This document shows positions 8,170 to 16,760 of a stretch of DNA of 64,000 nt, piece after piece. Origin of the DNA: Acidobacteriota bacterium (GTDB lineage Bacteria; Acidobacteriota; Blastocatellia; Chloracidobacteriales; JADJPF01); contig JACQZQ010000096.1 of the NCBI GenBank assembly GCA_016213785.1, positions 1-64,000 of the forward strand, written 5' to 3'. Numbering within the stretch: the first letter of the stretch is position 1; the number at the start of each line of letters is the position of its first letter. The notes under the pieces are model-generated. The model saw nothing but the letters and a program-made list of their open reading frames with translations, was not told where the DNA came from and ran no database searches. Position numbers and translations under genes: made by a program.

Positions 8170-9153
8170 TTAATATTTAGAAACAATATAACCTCGCCTG
8201 CCAACAGCCCAAGCTGCTTCTGAGGAAATCACTTTTAAGCCTGTTAAATCATATTTTTTTGTAAGAGAGACTTCTTGCCAAGTTTTTCCCCCATCACTAG
8301 TACAAAGTAGTAAGCCACCTGTACCAACAATAAACCCTCGGCTTGCGTCAAGAAACTGAATTGAGCGAAATAAATTATTGAACTGAGTAGCTTGTTTTTG
8401 CCAAGTTATTCCGCCATCTGAAGTATTAAGTAGTGTTGCGCCTAGTCCAACTATCCAAACATTATTTGAGTCAAGGGGCCAAACATCAAATAATGCTGTA
8501 TCTACGCTGTTTTGGATTTGTTTCCAAGTCTCTCCACCATCAGTAGTTTTAAGGATAAGCCCCTCTTCGCCAACAATCCATCCTTCTTTTTCATTAAGAA
8601 AACGTACACGCCAAAGGTCATCTACTGCCTTAGCCTCAACTTGTTTCCATTCTTTACCACCATCAGTAGTTTTAAGGATTTGACCATTAGAACCTACTAC
8701 CCAGCCTTTCATTGAATCAATAAAATATAAAGAATTTAATGCTTCGGTTTCTTCGCCAATACGTAAATTATTCCAGCTAATTCCACCATCAAGAGTTCCT
8801 TTAATTGTTCCATTAAAACCTATTACCCAACCTAAATCTTTATCTATAAAATCAACATCACTTAAAAATTCTTGAGCATTGCCAATTACTTGCCAAGTTT
8901 TACCACCATCAATAGTCTTAAGAATAGCACCAGCAAACTCATTAAGATCACTAACACACCAACCAGTTTTTTCATCAACAAAATCAACTGCGGTTAAATC
9001 ACGCTCTACAGACGATGTTTGCTCTTTCCAACTAGCACAAAATGCTAAGGGAGTAGGAGAACTAGAAGAATTAGAAGTTTGTGTAGTTGTTGTGTTTGTG
9101 CAAGAGGTTACAAATATTAGACTTAAGGCTAAAAGTAAATAAATTTTTTTCAT
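8170..9153 (-). CDS. Ycf48/HCF136-like repeat lipoprotein
   Basis: The chosen start is ATG at 9153 (327 residues). The frame extends to a TTG at 9171, but the ATG begins directly at a lipoprotein signal (MKKIYLLLAL, lipobox VTSC). The mature protein is a Ser/Thr linker plus at least six repeats with the core S/T-x-DGG-x-x-W (DGGKTW, DGGISW, DGGKEW, DGGETW, DGGITW, DGGKTW), each followed by 'GW/GF-x-VG'. This is the BNR/Ycf48-type seven-bladed propeller also seen in plant HCF136. Outside phototrophs such proteins are generic envelope propellers, so a photosystem role is not implied. Location: lipid-anchored in the envelope. The gene sits between the TonB receptor and the mla genes, with no sign of shared function. 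Confidence 0.8.
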   Translation of the reverse strand: MKKIYLLLALSLIFVTSCTNTTTTQTSNSSSSPTPLAFCASWKEQTSSVERDLTAVDFVDEKTGWCVSDLNEFAGAILKTIDGGKTWQVIGNAQEFLSDVDFIDKDLGWVIGFNGTIKGTLDGGISWNNLRIGEETEALNSLYFIDSMKGWVVGSNGQILKTTDGGKEWKQVEAKAVDDLWRVRFLNEKEGWIVGEEGLILKTTDGGETWKQIQNSVDTALFDVWPLDSNNVWIVGLGATLLNTSDGGITWQKQATQFNNLFRSIQFLDASRGFIVGTGGLLLCTSDGGKTWQEVSLTKKYDLTGLKVISSEAAWAVGRRGYIVSKY

Positions 9154-9202
9154 GTTTATAGGTCTTCCCAAAAGATAGAATCTTTGGGAAATAAATCATT
9201 TA

Positions 9203-10336
9203 TTAAAAAAGGCGAATTTTTATGGTTAAGTATTTTTTAGGTTCTTTACGAAAATCTTGTAGTAACTTAACTACTTCGGCTGAGGCTTCATTTACATTGT
9301 TATAGAGTGTTGGGTCTTCTAATAGTCTATTTACTGAGCCTTTACTATCTAAAGTTTTATCTATCCTAACAGTAAGATGATTTAGATTTGAAATAGTATT
9401 TTGAGTTTCTTTATAAAGAGAATCATTATTAAGTAATTGACTTACAGTCCCTTGACCATGATCAATTTTATCAGCAGTAGTTTCTATCTTAGCCGCAATT
9501 GTATCAAGACGCTCTAAAATCTTATTTGTGCGATTATAAATCTCATCGTCTGTAGCAATTTTCCCAATGGTGCCTTTACCAGCAGAAATATCTGCTATAA
9601 GAGTTTCAGCCTTTTTGGTAGTAGTTTGGATTTGGTCATAAAGTGAAGGGTCATTTAGTAATTTGCCTACAGTTCCACCACCATCACGAATACGTTCTAC
9701 AAGTTTTTGAGATTCTAAAATAGTAGCATTAGCATTATTATAAAGCTTTTCATCTCTAATAATTAGGCCAAGATTACCTTTACCCTCATTAATATTTTTA
9801 GCAATAGACTTAACTTGGTCAGCTAATTCATCAATATCTTGTAAAATATTACTGGTGCTTGATACCACTTGGGGTAGTGAGGCTTCTTGATCGCCTTTTA
9901 CCAAAGCATTTTCCTCAATGGCTTTGTTTGTTTTAGTTCCAGGTGTTATATCAATTACTTTATCGCCTAAAAGCCCAATTGAGCCAAGCTTAACTACAGA
10001 GTCTTCTCTAATACGCTCTTTAGCAGAAACCCCATTAATTATGCTGTTAATTTTCATTACTATTTCAACACTTTGGATTTTTTGTTTATCATCTTCAGCA
10101 ATAGGTAAAAGTATTACATCACTAACTTGCCCAATATAAACACCAGCTAAACGGACTTCTGTTCCTTGGCGTAGGCCATCGACTTGTGGCAGCTTAGTAC
10201 GAATAGTAATAGTATTTTTAAAAAAACCTATATCTCCGCTAATTGTAAGGATTATTGCTAGAGTTATGCCGCCAGCGAGTAAAACTAAGAGTCCTACTCT
10301 TAATTGAGCAAAACCGATATTTTTTTTGCTTGCCAT
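9203..10336 (-). CDS. mlaD: MlaD-type MCE lipid transport protein
   Basis: A 377-residue protein with one N-terminal membrane helix (about residues 13-34) and an MCE domain at about 38-140 (VDGLRQGTEVRLAGVYIGQV). The periplasmic tail carries five repeats of a 'GxGTxGKLLxDxxLYxxxN' unit (GKGNLGLIIRDEKLY, GGGTVGKLLNDPSLY, GKGTIGKIATDDEIY, GQGTVSQLLNNDSLY, SKGSVNRLLEDPTLY). E. coli MlaD is only about 180 residues, so the tail is an extension, as found in many non-enterobacterial MCE proteins. MlaD forms the hexameric lipid channel on the MlaFE transporter. The gene lies 37 bases downstream of mlaF in the order mlaE-mlaF-mlaD. Periplasmic partners MlaC and MlaA are not in the window. Confidence 0.88.
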   Translation of the reverse strand: MASKKNIGFAQLRVGLLVLLAGGITLAIILTISGDIGFFKNTITIRTKLPQVDGLRQGTEVRLAGVYIGQVSDVILLPIAEDDKQKIQSVEIVMKINSIINGVSAKERIREDSVVKLGSIGLLGDKVIDITPGTKTNKAIEENALVKGDQEASLPQVVSSTSNILQDIDELADQVKSIAKNINEGKGNLGLIIRDEKLYNNANATILESQKLVERIRDGGGTVGKLLNDPSLYDQIQTTTKKAETLIADISAGKGTIGKIATDDEIYNRTNKILERLDTIAAKIETTADKIDHGQGTVSQLLNNDSLYKETQNTISNLNHLTVRIDKTLDSKGSVNRLLEDPTLYNNVNEASAEVVKLLQDFRKEPKKYLTIKIRLF

Positions 10337-10373
10337 AAGTATTAGTCTCCAAAGCTATTAAAGCTATTAAAGC

Positions 10374-11183
10374 TTAAAGAAGAAAATTTTTAATATATGG
10401 ATCTGGTGATTCCCAAAGTTCTCTACCTGATCCGCTAAAAATTACTTTTCCTTGTTTTAGCATTATAAATTTAGTACGAGAGGAGGCAGCTTTTTCATCT
10501 TTACGTACTACTATTTCGCCTTTTTCATCTATTGTTACATATTCTGAGGCAAGTTGTTGAGCATCTTGGATACGATGAGTAACAAAAATAGAGCTAACAC
10601 CTTCCAAGTCACGCAGTTTCATTGCAAGTTCAATAATGGTACGGGCTGTAGGCGGGTCAAGTCCTGCTGTAGGTTCATCATAAAGAATAATTTTAGGTTT
10701 TCCAACCAAAGCACGAGCAATACCAACACGCCTTCGCATACCTCCAGAGAGTTCTGATGGCATTTTATAAATAGCGTCTTCTAAATTAACAAACTTAAGC
10801 ATTTGCCTAACAATATGTTCTACGTCGTTTTCTGAAGCCCCTTGTTCAAAAAGGCGAAAACCAACATTTTCAAAAACATTTAAGCTGTCAAAAAGTGCTC
10901 CTTCTTGGAAAATCATTCCTATTTTTTTTCTAACAGCCATCATTTTACTTTCTGTAAAATCAGTAATATTTTCCCCATCTACAAAAAGGTGGCCTGATTC
11001 AGGCTTAAGTAGTCCAAGCACTAGTTTTAATGTAGTTGATTTTCCTGTTCCAGAACCACCCATTAAAACTATTGTTTCTCCAGGCTTAACAGAAAAACTA
11101 ACATCATTTAAGATAATCTGCTCGCCAAAGCCAAAGAGAATATTTTCAAATATAATTGCATTACTAGAGTTTTTATTACTCAT
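10374..11183 (-). CDS. mlaF: MlaF-type ABC transporter ATPase
   Basis: A 269-residue cytoplasmic ATPase with all ABC motifs: Walker [10 protein letters not shown], a Q-loop (MIFQEG), signature LSGGMRRR, Walker [13 protein letters not shown] and the H-loop (FVTHR). The QEGALFDSL stretch after the Q-loop is typical of the Mla/MCE family rather than generic importers. It powers phospholipid movement by MlaE and MlaD between outer and inner membrane. It starts 6 bases after mlaE and is followed by mlaD. The C-terminus ([20 protein letters not shown]) also matches the family. A role in organic solvent resistance, as for Ttg2A homologues, is possible by homology. Confidence 0.9.
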   Translation of the reverse strand: MSNKNSSNAIIFENILFGFGEQIILNDVSFSVKPGETIVLMGGSGTGKSTTLKLVLGLLKPESGHLFVDGENITDFTESKMMAVRKKIGMIFQEGALFDSLNVFENVGFRLFEQGASENDVEHIVRQMLKFVNLEDAIYKMPSELSGGMRRRVGIARALVGKPKIILYDEPTAGLDPPTARTIIELAMKLRDLEGVSSIFVTHRIQDAQQLASEYVTIDEKGEIVVRKDEKAASSRTKFIMLKQGKVIFSGSGRELWESPDPYIKNFLL

Positions 11184-11189
11184 ATAAAA

Positions 11190-11960
11190 TCAAAACTGTC
11201 CAGTTGGCCCAAGAGCAATTATTAATTTAGTTAAAAAGAAATCAGAAATTAAAATTAATAAAATAGACATTACTACAGATTGTGTAGTAGAACGACCTAC
11301 ACCAACAGTTCCTCCTTGTGTTCTTAGACCACAGCGACAACCAACGACTGCGATAATAAAACCAAAAACTACAGGTTTAAGTAGCCCACCAAAAATATCA
11401 TGGTAATTTAGTGCATCTCTAGCAGAAGTATTATAAACAGAAGCAGGTATGTGTAATAAAGTTAAGGAAATAACTAAACCACCAATGGTTCCTACTACAT
11501 TGGCAAATACTGTTAATGTTGGAGACATAACTACTAATGCAATAATTCTTGGGAGTACTAGCTTACGCAAAGGGTCTGTTCCAAGTGCTCTCATTGCATC
11601 AATTTGTTCAGAGACTTTCATTGAGCCTAGTTCAGCCGCAATACCTGAACCTATACGACCAGCTAAGAGAATACAAGTAAGTACTGGCCCAAGTTCACGT
11701 ACTAAAGAAGTTGCTACAAGCCGTCCTGTATAGTTTTGTGCTCCAAAAGCTTGAAGAGTTGAGGCTGTTTGTAGTGCTAGGACTGCACCAATAAAAAAAG
11801 CCGCTAGCATTGCTATAGGTAAGCTTCCAACTCCAACAATATCCATCTGGTTAATAGTTTCACGAATATAAAAAGGGCGACGTACTAAGCCTAGTGCTGA
11901 GCGCCACACCATTAATGTTGCTTCTTGTGTCTCAAAAACGATTTTGATCGCTAAGTTCAT
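11190..11960 (-). CDS. mlaE: MlaE-type ABC transporter permease
   Basis: A 256-residue integral membrane protein with the MlaE family pattern: an amphipathic N-terminal interfacial helix, then five or so membrane helices. Family-typical segments are visible: RELGPVLTCILLAGRIGSGIA, GSMKVSEQIDAMRALG (the ATPase coupling region) and GGTVGVGRSTTQSVV near the end. MlaE forms a dimer carrying the MlaF ATPases and the MlaD ring. It is the first gene of the mlaEFD operon, with the HAD phosphatase gene 99 bases upstream on the same strand. Confidence 0.9.
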   Translation of the reverse strand: MNLAIKIVFETQEATLMVWRSALGLVRRPFYIRETINQMDIVGVGSLPIAMLAAFFIGAVLALQTASTLQAFGAQNYTGRLVATSLVRELGPVLTCILLAGRIGSGIAAELGSMKVSEQIDAMRALGTDPLRKLVLPRIIALVVMSPTLTVFANVVGTIGGLVISLTLLHIPASVYNTSARDALNYHDIFGGLLKPVVFGFIIAVVGCRCGLRTQGGTVGVGRSTTQSVVMSILLILISDFFLTKLIIALGPTGQF

Positions 11961-12059
11961 GAGCTTTTTTCTATAGCAAATCCTTAAACTATCTAAACTA
12001 CTTAATTTACCTAAATTAATAAAGCATCAAAACTTTTTTATTACTCTTTTGCTCTAAAA

Positions 12060-12806
12060 CTAAAGAGAGGCTAATGCTGATAATACTTTATTTGTGTCTG
12101 ATAGAGTTTCAAATAATAGATCTGGTTGGGCATTAGCCAAATCTTCTAACTTTGTTACTCCTGTTGCTACTGCTAAGACTTTTGCTCCAAAATGACGCGC
12201 ACAGGCTATATCTCGAATTGTATCACCAATTATAATAAATTGATTAGGTAATAAGCTTTCTACACTAAGAAAACTTGCTATTCGCTTTTGTGCAATAGCT
12301 GTTAACTTTGTTCTGTCTTCATTATCACTACCAAAAGCACCTGGAGCTAAAAAATAATTTCTCAAACCCACATGAGATAACTTTTTCCAAGATAAAGATT
12401 CAATATTACCTGTTAGCAAGCTAATTAAATAACGAGAATCTAAACTTAACTTAATTAATAGCTCTTCAACATTTGGACAGGGCTTAAAAACAGGGCTGCT
12501 TTTACTTAAAACATCTATAACATTAGTAAATTCTGCTTCAATTTTAGAAAAATTTTCCCATACTTGAGCTAAGGTGAATCCTTCATTTTCTAAGGCTTCA
12601 CTAACTATCTGTAGATCTGTTTTACCACTAAAAGAAATTTCTAGTAATTTTCCTGCTGTACCAAAAATATTAATTAAGGCTTGTGCAATATTTTTGCGAT
12701 AAAGTTCACGATTGATGGTAGAGAGTAATGTCCCATCAATATCAAAAAGTAGAATGCGTAAGTTTTTTGAACTTGCACTTAAGTGCTTATTTTGATTTAT
12801 CTCCAT
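12060..12806 (-). CDS. HAD-family hydrolase, phosphoglycolate phosphatase-like
   Basis: A 248-residue soluble protein with the four HAD motifs: LLFDIDGTLL (nucleophile Asp and acid Asp), LLTGN (motif II), a lysine-bearing region, and IIGDTIRDIACARHFGAKV (motif IV). The helical cap inserted after motif I is of the C1 type. The closest general description is a Gph-like small-molecule phosphatase; the substrate cannot be read from the sequence. The start codon overlaps the 3' end of the UbiB-like gene by 20 bases, so the two are translationally coupled. This might hint at a phosphometabolite link, but no more can be said. Confidence 0.8.
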   Translation of the reverse strand: MEINQNKHLSASSKNLRILLFDIDGTLLSTINRELYRKNIAQALINIFGTAGKLLEISFSGKTDLQIVSEALENEGFTLAQVWENFSKIEAEFTNVIDVLSKSSPVFKPCPNVEELLIKLSLDSRYLISLLTGNIESLSWKKLSHVGLRNYFLAPGAFGSDNEDRTKLTAIAQKRIASFLSVESLLPNQFIIIGDTIRDIACARHFGAKVLAVATGVTKLEDLANAQPDLLFETLSDTNKVLSALASL

Positions 12807-14325
12807 AAAATAAACGGTTTATTTTCGGCTCAGCCCAAAGTTGCCAGCCCAGTTTAGCAAGTTGCGCTAGTCGTCCCCAATTAATTTTTCCGGAACCAAC
12901 TTCTCGTAAATTATCCCAAACTTGTTTACGTAAATGTGCCGATTCTTTACGTAGAAGAAAATCACTTGCATAGGGTTTTGCAACTTCAAGAAAATTAAAA
13001 GTAGGGTTCATTTGAACGCTAATTCCTTCTAATGTCATTAAAGCACGAATAATAAAAGTAAATGCTGCTGGTGTGGAAATAGGGTATTTATAGATAATAT
13101 CACCTAATTCGTAAGTAATGTCCTTAAATTTAACATCACCTAAATTTATAGCAATTTTGCGCTCAAACATGTCTTTGACTACATTGCGAAACTCTGGGAC
13201 ATTAACTTCTGGCTTAAGAAAATTTAATGAGATTAAATCACCAACTAGTCCATCAAAATCTCGCTCTAGGATATGGAAAAAGGCTGATACAAACTGCTGC
13301 TGTAATTCTTGAGAAATATTACCAACCATTCCAAAATCAAAAAATGCTAATTTTCCATTATCCATAACTAAGAGATTTCCTGGATGTGGGTCAGCATGAA
13401 AAAAACCATCTTCTAGAAGTTGCTTAAAGTAAGTACGGTGCATTAACTCATTGATTTTTTTGGGAGAAAAACCAGCTTTTTCTATAGCCTGAGTGTCAGT
13501 AACTTTGATACCAGAAATAAACTCCATAGTAATGACTTTTGCTGTAGTATGCTCCCAGAAAATTTTAGGTACATATATACCAGACCATTCAGCAAAATTA
13601 CTACGAAAACGGTCTGCGCTGCTAGCTTCTAAGGTATAGTCCATTTCCTCTTTTACAACACGCTCAAACTCATCTAGCATTCCTAGCCAGTCATTAAACT
13701 TCATTAAATTTTTTACTCTTTTTAGTAAAAATCTAATAATTTTACGTAAAATTTCTAGATCAAAAGCAATAACAGTGGCTAAGTTAGGGCGTTGGACTTT
13801 AACAGCGACATCTTCGCCTGTTTTAAGTTTAGCTTTATAGACTTGGCCTAGGCTAGCAGCTGCAATAGGGTTTGGGCTAATCTCAGAGAATAAATACTCA
13901 GGATTTTCGCCTAGTTCTTTTTTTATAATAGAAAAAGCAACTTTATTTGGAAAGGCAGGAACATTATCTTGAAGTCTAGATAATTCATCAATATAGGGGA
14001 TTGGGAGTAAATCAGCACGGGTGCTAAGGGCTTGACCAATTTTAATAAATGTTGGGCCTAGTGAAAGGAGTCTTTCGCTTAGTTTTTTGGCTTGAGATGT
14101 GAGTTTAGCTTTACGAGATTTTTCGCTACCTTTAATCCAACCATGAAAATCTAGATAAACAAAAAAAAGAAATGTAAAAAGTGTCCAAAGAATTTTTATA
14201 GGTCTAAAAATTCTTTCTCGTCGATTTATTGTATAGGATTGAGGATAAAATTGTATTTGTTTAACAGGTTTAGCATTAAGTAAATACGAATTATTTCTAG
14301 GGGTACTTTTTACCAAATTTCCCAT
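12787..14325 (-). CDS. ABC1/UbiB-family atypical kinase
   Basis: A 512-residue protein of the ABC1/ADCK/UbiB family. Family hallmarks are present in order: KIGQALSTRADLLP (the KxGQ motif of the inhibitory N-terminal extension), the Ala-rich nucleotide loop replacing the Gly loop (AAASLGQVYKAKL), the catalytic lysine VAVKVQRP, HADPHPGNLLV (catalytic loop) and FFDFGMVG (metal-binding DFG). UbiB proteins support ubiquinone or other isoprenoid quinone lipid biosynthesis at the inner membrane through ATPase activity. No C-terminal membrane hairpin typical of E. coli UbiB is obvious here. A small basic, hydrophobic segment lies at about residues 45-60. The gene heads a two-gene unit with the HAD gene. 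A tandem nonamer repeat lies just upstream. Confidence 0.87.
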   Translation of the reverse strand: MGNLVKSTPRNNSYLLNAKPVKQIQFYPQSYTINRRERIFRPIKILWTLFTFLFFVYLDFHGWIKGSEKSRKAKLTSQAKKLSERLLSLGPTFIKIGQALSTRADLLPIPYIDELSRLQDNVPAFPNKVAFSIIKKELGENPEYLFSEISPNPIAAASLGQVYKAKLKTGEDVAVKVQRPNLATVIAFDLEILRKIIRFLLKRVKNLMKFNDWLGMLDEFERVVKEEMDYTLEASSADRFRSNFAEWSGIYVPKIFWEHTTAKVITMEFISGIKVTDTQAIEKAGFSPKKINELMHRTYFKQLLEDGFFHADPHPGNLLVMDNGKLAFFDFGMVGNISQELQQQFVSAFFHILERDFDGLVGDLISLNFLKPEVNVPEFRNVVKDMFERKIAINLGDVKFKDITYELGDIIYKYPISTPAAFTFIIRALMTLEGISVQMNPTFNFLEVAKPYASDFLLRKESAHLRKQVWDNLREVGSGKINWGRLAQLAKLGWQLWAEPKINRLFYGDKSK

Positions 14326-14364
14326 TTGGGTTTCCTATCAGGTTTTATCTAACAAAAATTAACA

Positions 14365-14409
14365 TCTAATTAATCTAATTAATCTAATTAATCTAATTAA
14401 TCTAATTAA
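14365..14409. repeat. Tandem 9-bp repeat, five perfect copies
   Basis: Five head-to-tail copies of TCTAATTAA followed by decayed copies to about 14424. It lies 40 bases upstream of the UbiB-like start on the minus strand. It is AT-only except for one C per unit and is likely a slippage-prone array; it could alter the promoter spacing of that gene. Confidence 0.85.
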
Positions 14410-14472
14410 TCTTAATAATCTAATTTAGAGAGCGTACTAAATAGAGAGTGTATAAATTAATAAATAATAACA

Positions 14473-14508
14473 AAATTTAGCCCAAAGCTAAAGCCTTGGG
14501 CTAAATTT
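14473..14508 (-). terminator. Intrinsic terminator of the 14536 lipoprotein gene
   Basis: Perfect 13-bp stem (14473-14485 with 14496-14508) around a 10-base loop, followed on the minus strand by a T-rich stretch. It is 27 bases past the stop of the minus-strand gene at 14536. Confidence 0.75.
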
Positions 14509-14535
14509 GAAAATCATAAAACTAAACGATAAATT

Positions 14536-15225
14536 TTAGCGGAATTGTTCAAGAGAATCTGTCAAAATTTTATGAGCTTTATCATCTCCTCCTAAAATCA
14601 GTAGAGAGTAGTTATTTACTTTATAAGATTTACGCTGACTATTACCCATCTTTTTCATAAATTCCATACCTTTTTCTTGGTCTTTTGGGTTATTAAATTC
14701 AGCAACTAGTACAGCAAAAGGTTTACCATCAGGTTGGTTCTTAAATGTAAATTGCAAGACATCAACAGCCTTAAATGCGCTTGCTCCTCCATCCATTTCT
14801 TTAGGCTTATTTAAGTTTAATCCCCTAATATCTGTTAGGAAATTATAATACCTAATAACGGATCTTGTTGTATTTGAAACATCGGCATAAAGGTTATCTC
14901 TTGATTTTCCAGCAACTTCTTCAGGGGATGGTGCTGGATTAAAAGGTCTTTGTTGATTAGATTGTAGACTTGAAGGTGGGCCAGCTACACCACTATTTTT
15001 AAGATCTTCTCTTAGCTTCAAAGCCTCATCTTTGTTCATAGGATGTTGCACATTTTGAATAGCACTAGGTGGGCCTTGAGGTAGTTGAGAAGTACTTGAA
15101 CTCGAAGCCTGTTTTGTAGTTTGAGCTGTATTATTTGTATTATTAGCTGTAGTTGAACGCTCACAAGAAATGGAGCTTAATAATAATAAAATAAAAGCTA
15201 ATTTAGAGAGACGAGAAAAAAACAT
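14536..15225 (-). CDS. Lipoprotein of unknown function
   Basis: A 229-residue protein. A lipoprotein signal peptide (basic start, hydrophobic core, lipobox SISC) puts the lipidated Cys near residue 21. Residues 25-110 form a disordered Ser/Thr/Asn/Gln/Pro-rich linker with 'GPPS' repeated twice. The C-terminal domain (about 115-229) is folded-looking: YADVSNTTRSVIRYYNFL, VLQFTFKNQPDG, AVLVAEFNNP, KVNNYSLLILGGDD. The end resembles proteins that report on a stored quantity or sit over a ligand, but no family is recognised. It has its own terminator and is divergent from rnpB, leaving about 155 bases for two promoters. It should be anchored in the outer or inner membrane. Confidence 0.6.
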   Translation of the reverse strand: MFFSRLSKLAFILLLLSSISCERSTTANNTNNTAQTTKQASSSSTSQLPQGPPSAIQNVQHPMNKDEALKLREDLKNSGVAGPPSSLQSNQQRPFNPAPSPEEVAGKSRDNLYADVSNTTRSVIRYYNFLTDIRGLNLNKPKEMDGGASAFKAVDVLQFTFKNQPDGKPFAVLVAEFNNPKDQEKGMEFMKKMGNSQRKSYKVNNYSLLILGGDDKAHKILTDSLEQFR

Positions 15226-15343
15226 ACATTCTCCAAAAACTCCAAAAAATTAAAATCAAGCTGTGGGCTAAATTCTAATAAAAATTAGCATAAAGCTATA
15301 TTTTTGGTAAAGAGAGCCTCAGCAATAAAAACGGCAAGCAAGA

Positions 15344-15371
15344 GTTAAAATTTTTTCCTTAATGCTATAAT
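15344..15371 (+). promoter_or_regulatory. rnpB promoter with extended -10
   Basis: A perfect TATAAT at 15366-15371 is preceded by TGC, an extended -10. The -35 (GTTAAA at 15344-15349, 16-base spacer) is weak. The RNA 5' end predicted at about 15378-15381 matches the start of helix P1. Confidence 0.55.
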
Positions 15372-15380
15372 CCTGACTGT

Positions 15381-15862
15381 GTTAGAGCAAATTGGGCGAT
15401 CGCCGTTTATTTTATTTAAGTTGCTCTTTTGTTGGCTTAAGTAAACTAGAGGGAGGAAAGTCTGAACACTATAGAGTAGCGGACTGGTTAACGGCCAGAC
15501 GGGGCGACCCGATGACAAGTGCAACAGAGAACAGACCAGCCAAAGGCTAAGTTTAAGAGCTTGCTCTTAAAGATTAGTACTGGTGATGGGTGAAACGGTA
15601 GGGAAGGAAACTTCTTAATGTAAGAGCCTACCAGCAGGTGTGGTAACACATCTGGCTAGGCAAACTCTCCGTAGTGCAAGACCAAATAGGGAGGCGTTAT
15701 TAAAAACTGCTCGTTTGAATTTGTTACCCTTGCGAAAGCTTAGGTAATGATGCGCCTCCCGGGTAGGTTGCTTGAGTTAGTTGGTAACAACTAGCCTAGA
15801 TGAATGATCGCTATCCTAATGCAAATTAGGAAACAGAATTCGGCTTATAGATTTACTCTAAC
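15381..15862 (+). ncRNA. rnpB: RNase P RNA, bacterial type A
   Basis: This is the catalytic RNA that removes 5' leaders of tRNA precursors. The 5' end GTTAGAG (15381-15387) pairs with CTCTAAC (15856-15862) to form helix P1. The universal core element GAGGAAAGTC is at 15453-15462, and the 3' conserved region ACAGAA..CGGCTTATAG ends at 15850. The inner parts GGGTGAAACGGTAG (about 15588) and the AGTGCAAGACC-type J-region (about 15675) also fit. Length is about 482 bases, slightly long for type A, with extra length in peripheral stems. It lies between a lipoprotein and a TPR gene, with no protein-coding frame across it. Confidence 0.93.
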
Positions 15863-15905
15863 ACACCCTCTAAATTAAATTTATTGACTTAAAACAGGTG
15901 ACTTT

Positions 15906-16751
15906 ATGGCGGAAAGAAAACAATCAAAAACTACCTCTAAAACAACTGATGCTGAAACACCTTCTAATAACTCTACTTCTACTAATAGCGTTATGTTTTT
16001 AACAGTTGGTTTACTACTAGGTTTAGTTGTAGGCTATGTTTTTACTAATAATGTTAATAAAACTGCTCCTTCTACAAAAAGTGCTAAAGGTGCTAAAGCA
16101 GGCCCGCTAAAAGACGGTCAAGAAATGCCAGCAAATCACCCAAGTGTAGGCCCAGATCCAGAGGTTGAAAAAGAAATTCAGCTTGCAATAGAATCTGGTG
16201 AAAAGAACCAAGATTACGATTCACAACTTAAGGCAGGTTCTTATCTTTATCAACAAGGACAAGTAGATATTGCAAAAAAATTCCTACTTAAAGCCAATGA
16301 ACTTAAGCCAAATGAATTTGCCCCTTTAGTTAATCTAGGGAATTTACATTTTGATTTAGGTCAACAAAATAAAGACTCAAAAATGATGCAACAAGCAATT
16401 GAATGGTATGAAAAAGCGCTTAAAATTAAACCAGATGATTTAAGTGTAAATACTGATTTAGGTATTGCACATAGTTTTCTTTCCCCTCCTGATAATAAGA
16501 AAGCTTTAGACTATATAAATAAAAGTCTTTCTAAAGATCCAAAACATTTACAGTCTCTCTTTCATAAAACTCGTATTTATATTGAATTAAAAGACTTAAA
16601 ATCTGCTGATGAGACATTTGCTCTATTTAAGGAAGCTAGTTCAAGTAATGAAAATGAAACTATAAAACAAGCAACCGCAGCACTTGAGCAAGAACTAAAT
16701 AAGGCTAAAGGTACTACTAGCAATAAGACTGTTGAAATACCTACACATTAA
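15906..16751 (+). CDS. Membrane-anchored TPR protein
   Basis: A 281-residue protein. Residues 1-28 are a polar Thr/Ser/Lys tail, then a single membrane helix (about 29-49, VMFLTVGLLLGLVVGYVF), so the bulk faces the periplasm. Residues 95-260 carry three to four TPR units: YLYQQGQVDIAKKFLLKANELKP, LVNLGNLHFDLGQQ..AIEWYEKALKIKP, DLGIAHSF..KALDYINKSLSKDP, and a weaker one after that. TPR arrays bind partner proteins. Such CcmH/NrfG-like anchored TPR proteins are common in this lineage and usually lack known partners. AACAGGTG near the ATG is a weak ribosome site. The gene ends 9 bases from the convergent MFS gene. Confidence 0.75.
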   Translation: MAERKQSKTTSKTTDAETPSNNSTSTNSVMFLTVGLLLGLVVGYVFTNNVNKTAPSTKSAKGAKAGPLKDGQEMPANHPSVGPDPEVEKEIQLAIESGEKNQDYDSQLKAGSYLYQQGQVDIAKKFLLKANELKPNEFAPLVNLGNLHFDLGQQNKDSKMMQQAIEWYEKALKIKPDDLSVNTDLGIAHSFLSPPDNKKALDYINKSLSKDPKHLQSLFHKTRIYIELKDLKSADETFALFKEASSSNENETIKQATAALEQELNKAKGTTSNKTVEIPTH

Positions 16752-16760
16752 TCTTTAATG

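Noticed and set aside
8170-9153. Photosystem II assembly factor
   Set aside because: The Ycf48-like repeats are common in non-phototrophs, and no photosynthesis gene is in the window.
9154-9171. TTG 9171 as start of the Ycf48-like lipoprotein
   Set aside because: ATG 9153 begins exactly at the signal peptide and has GGGAAG upstream.
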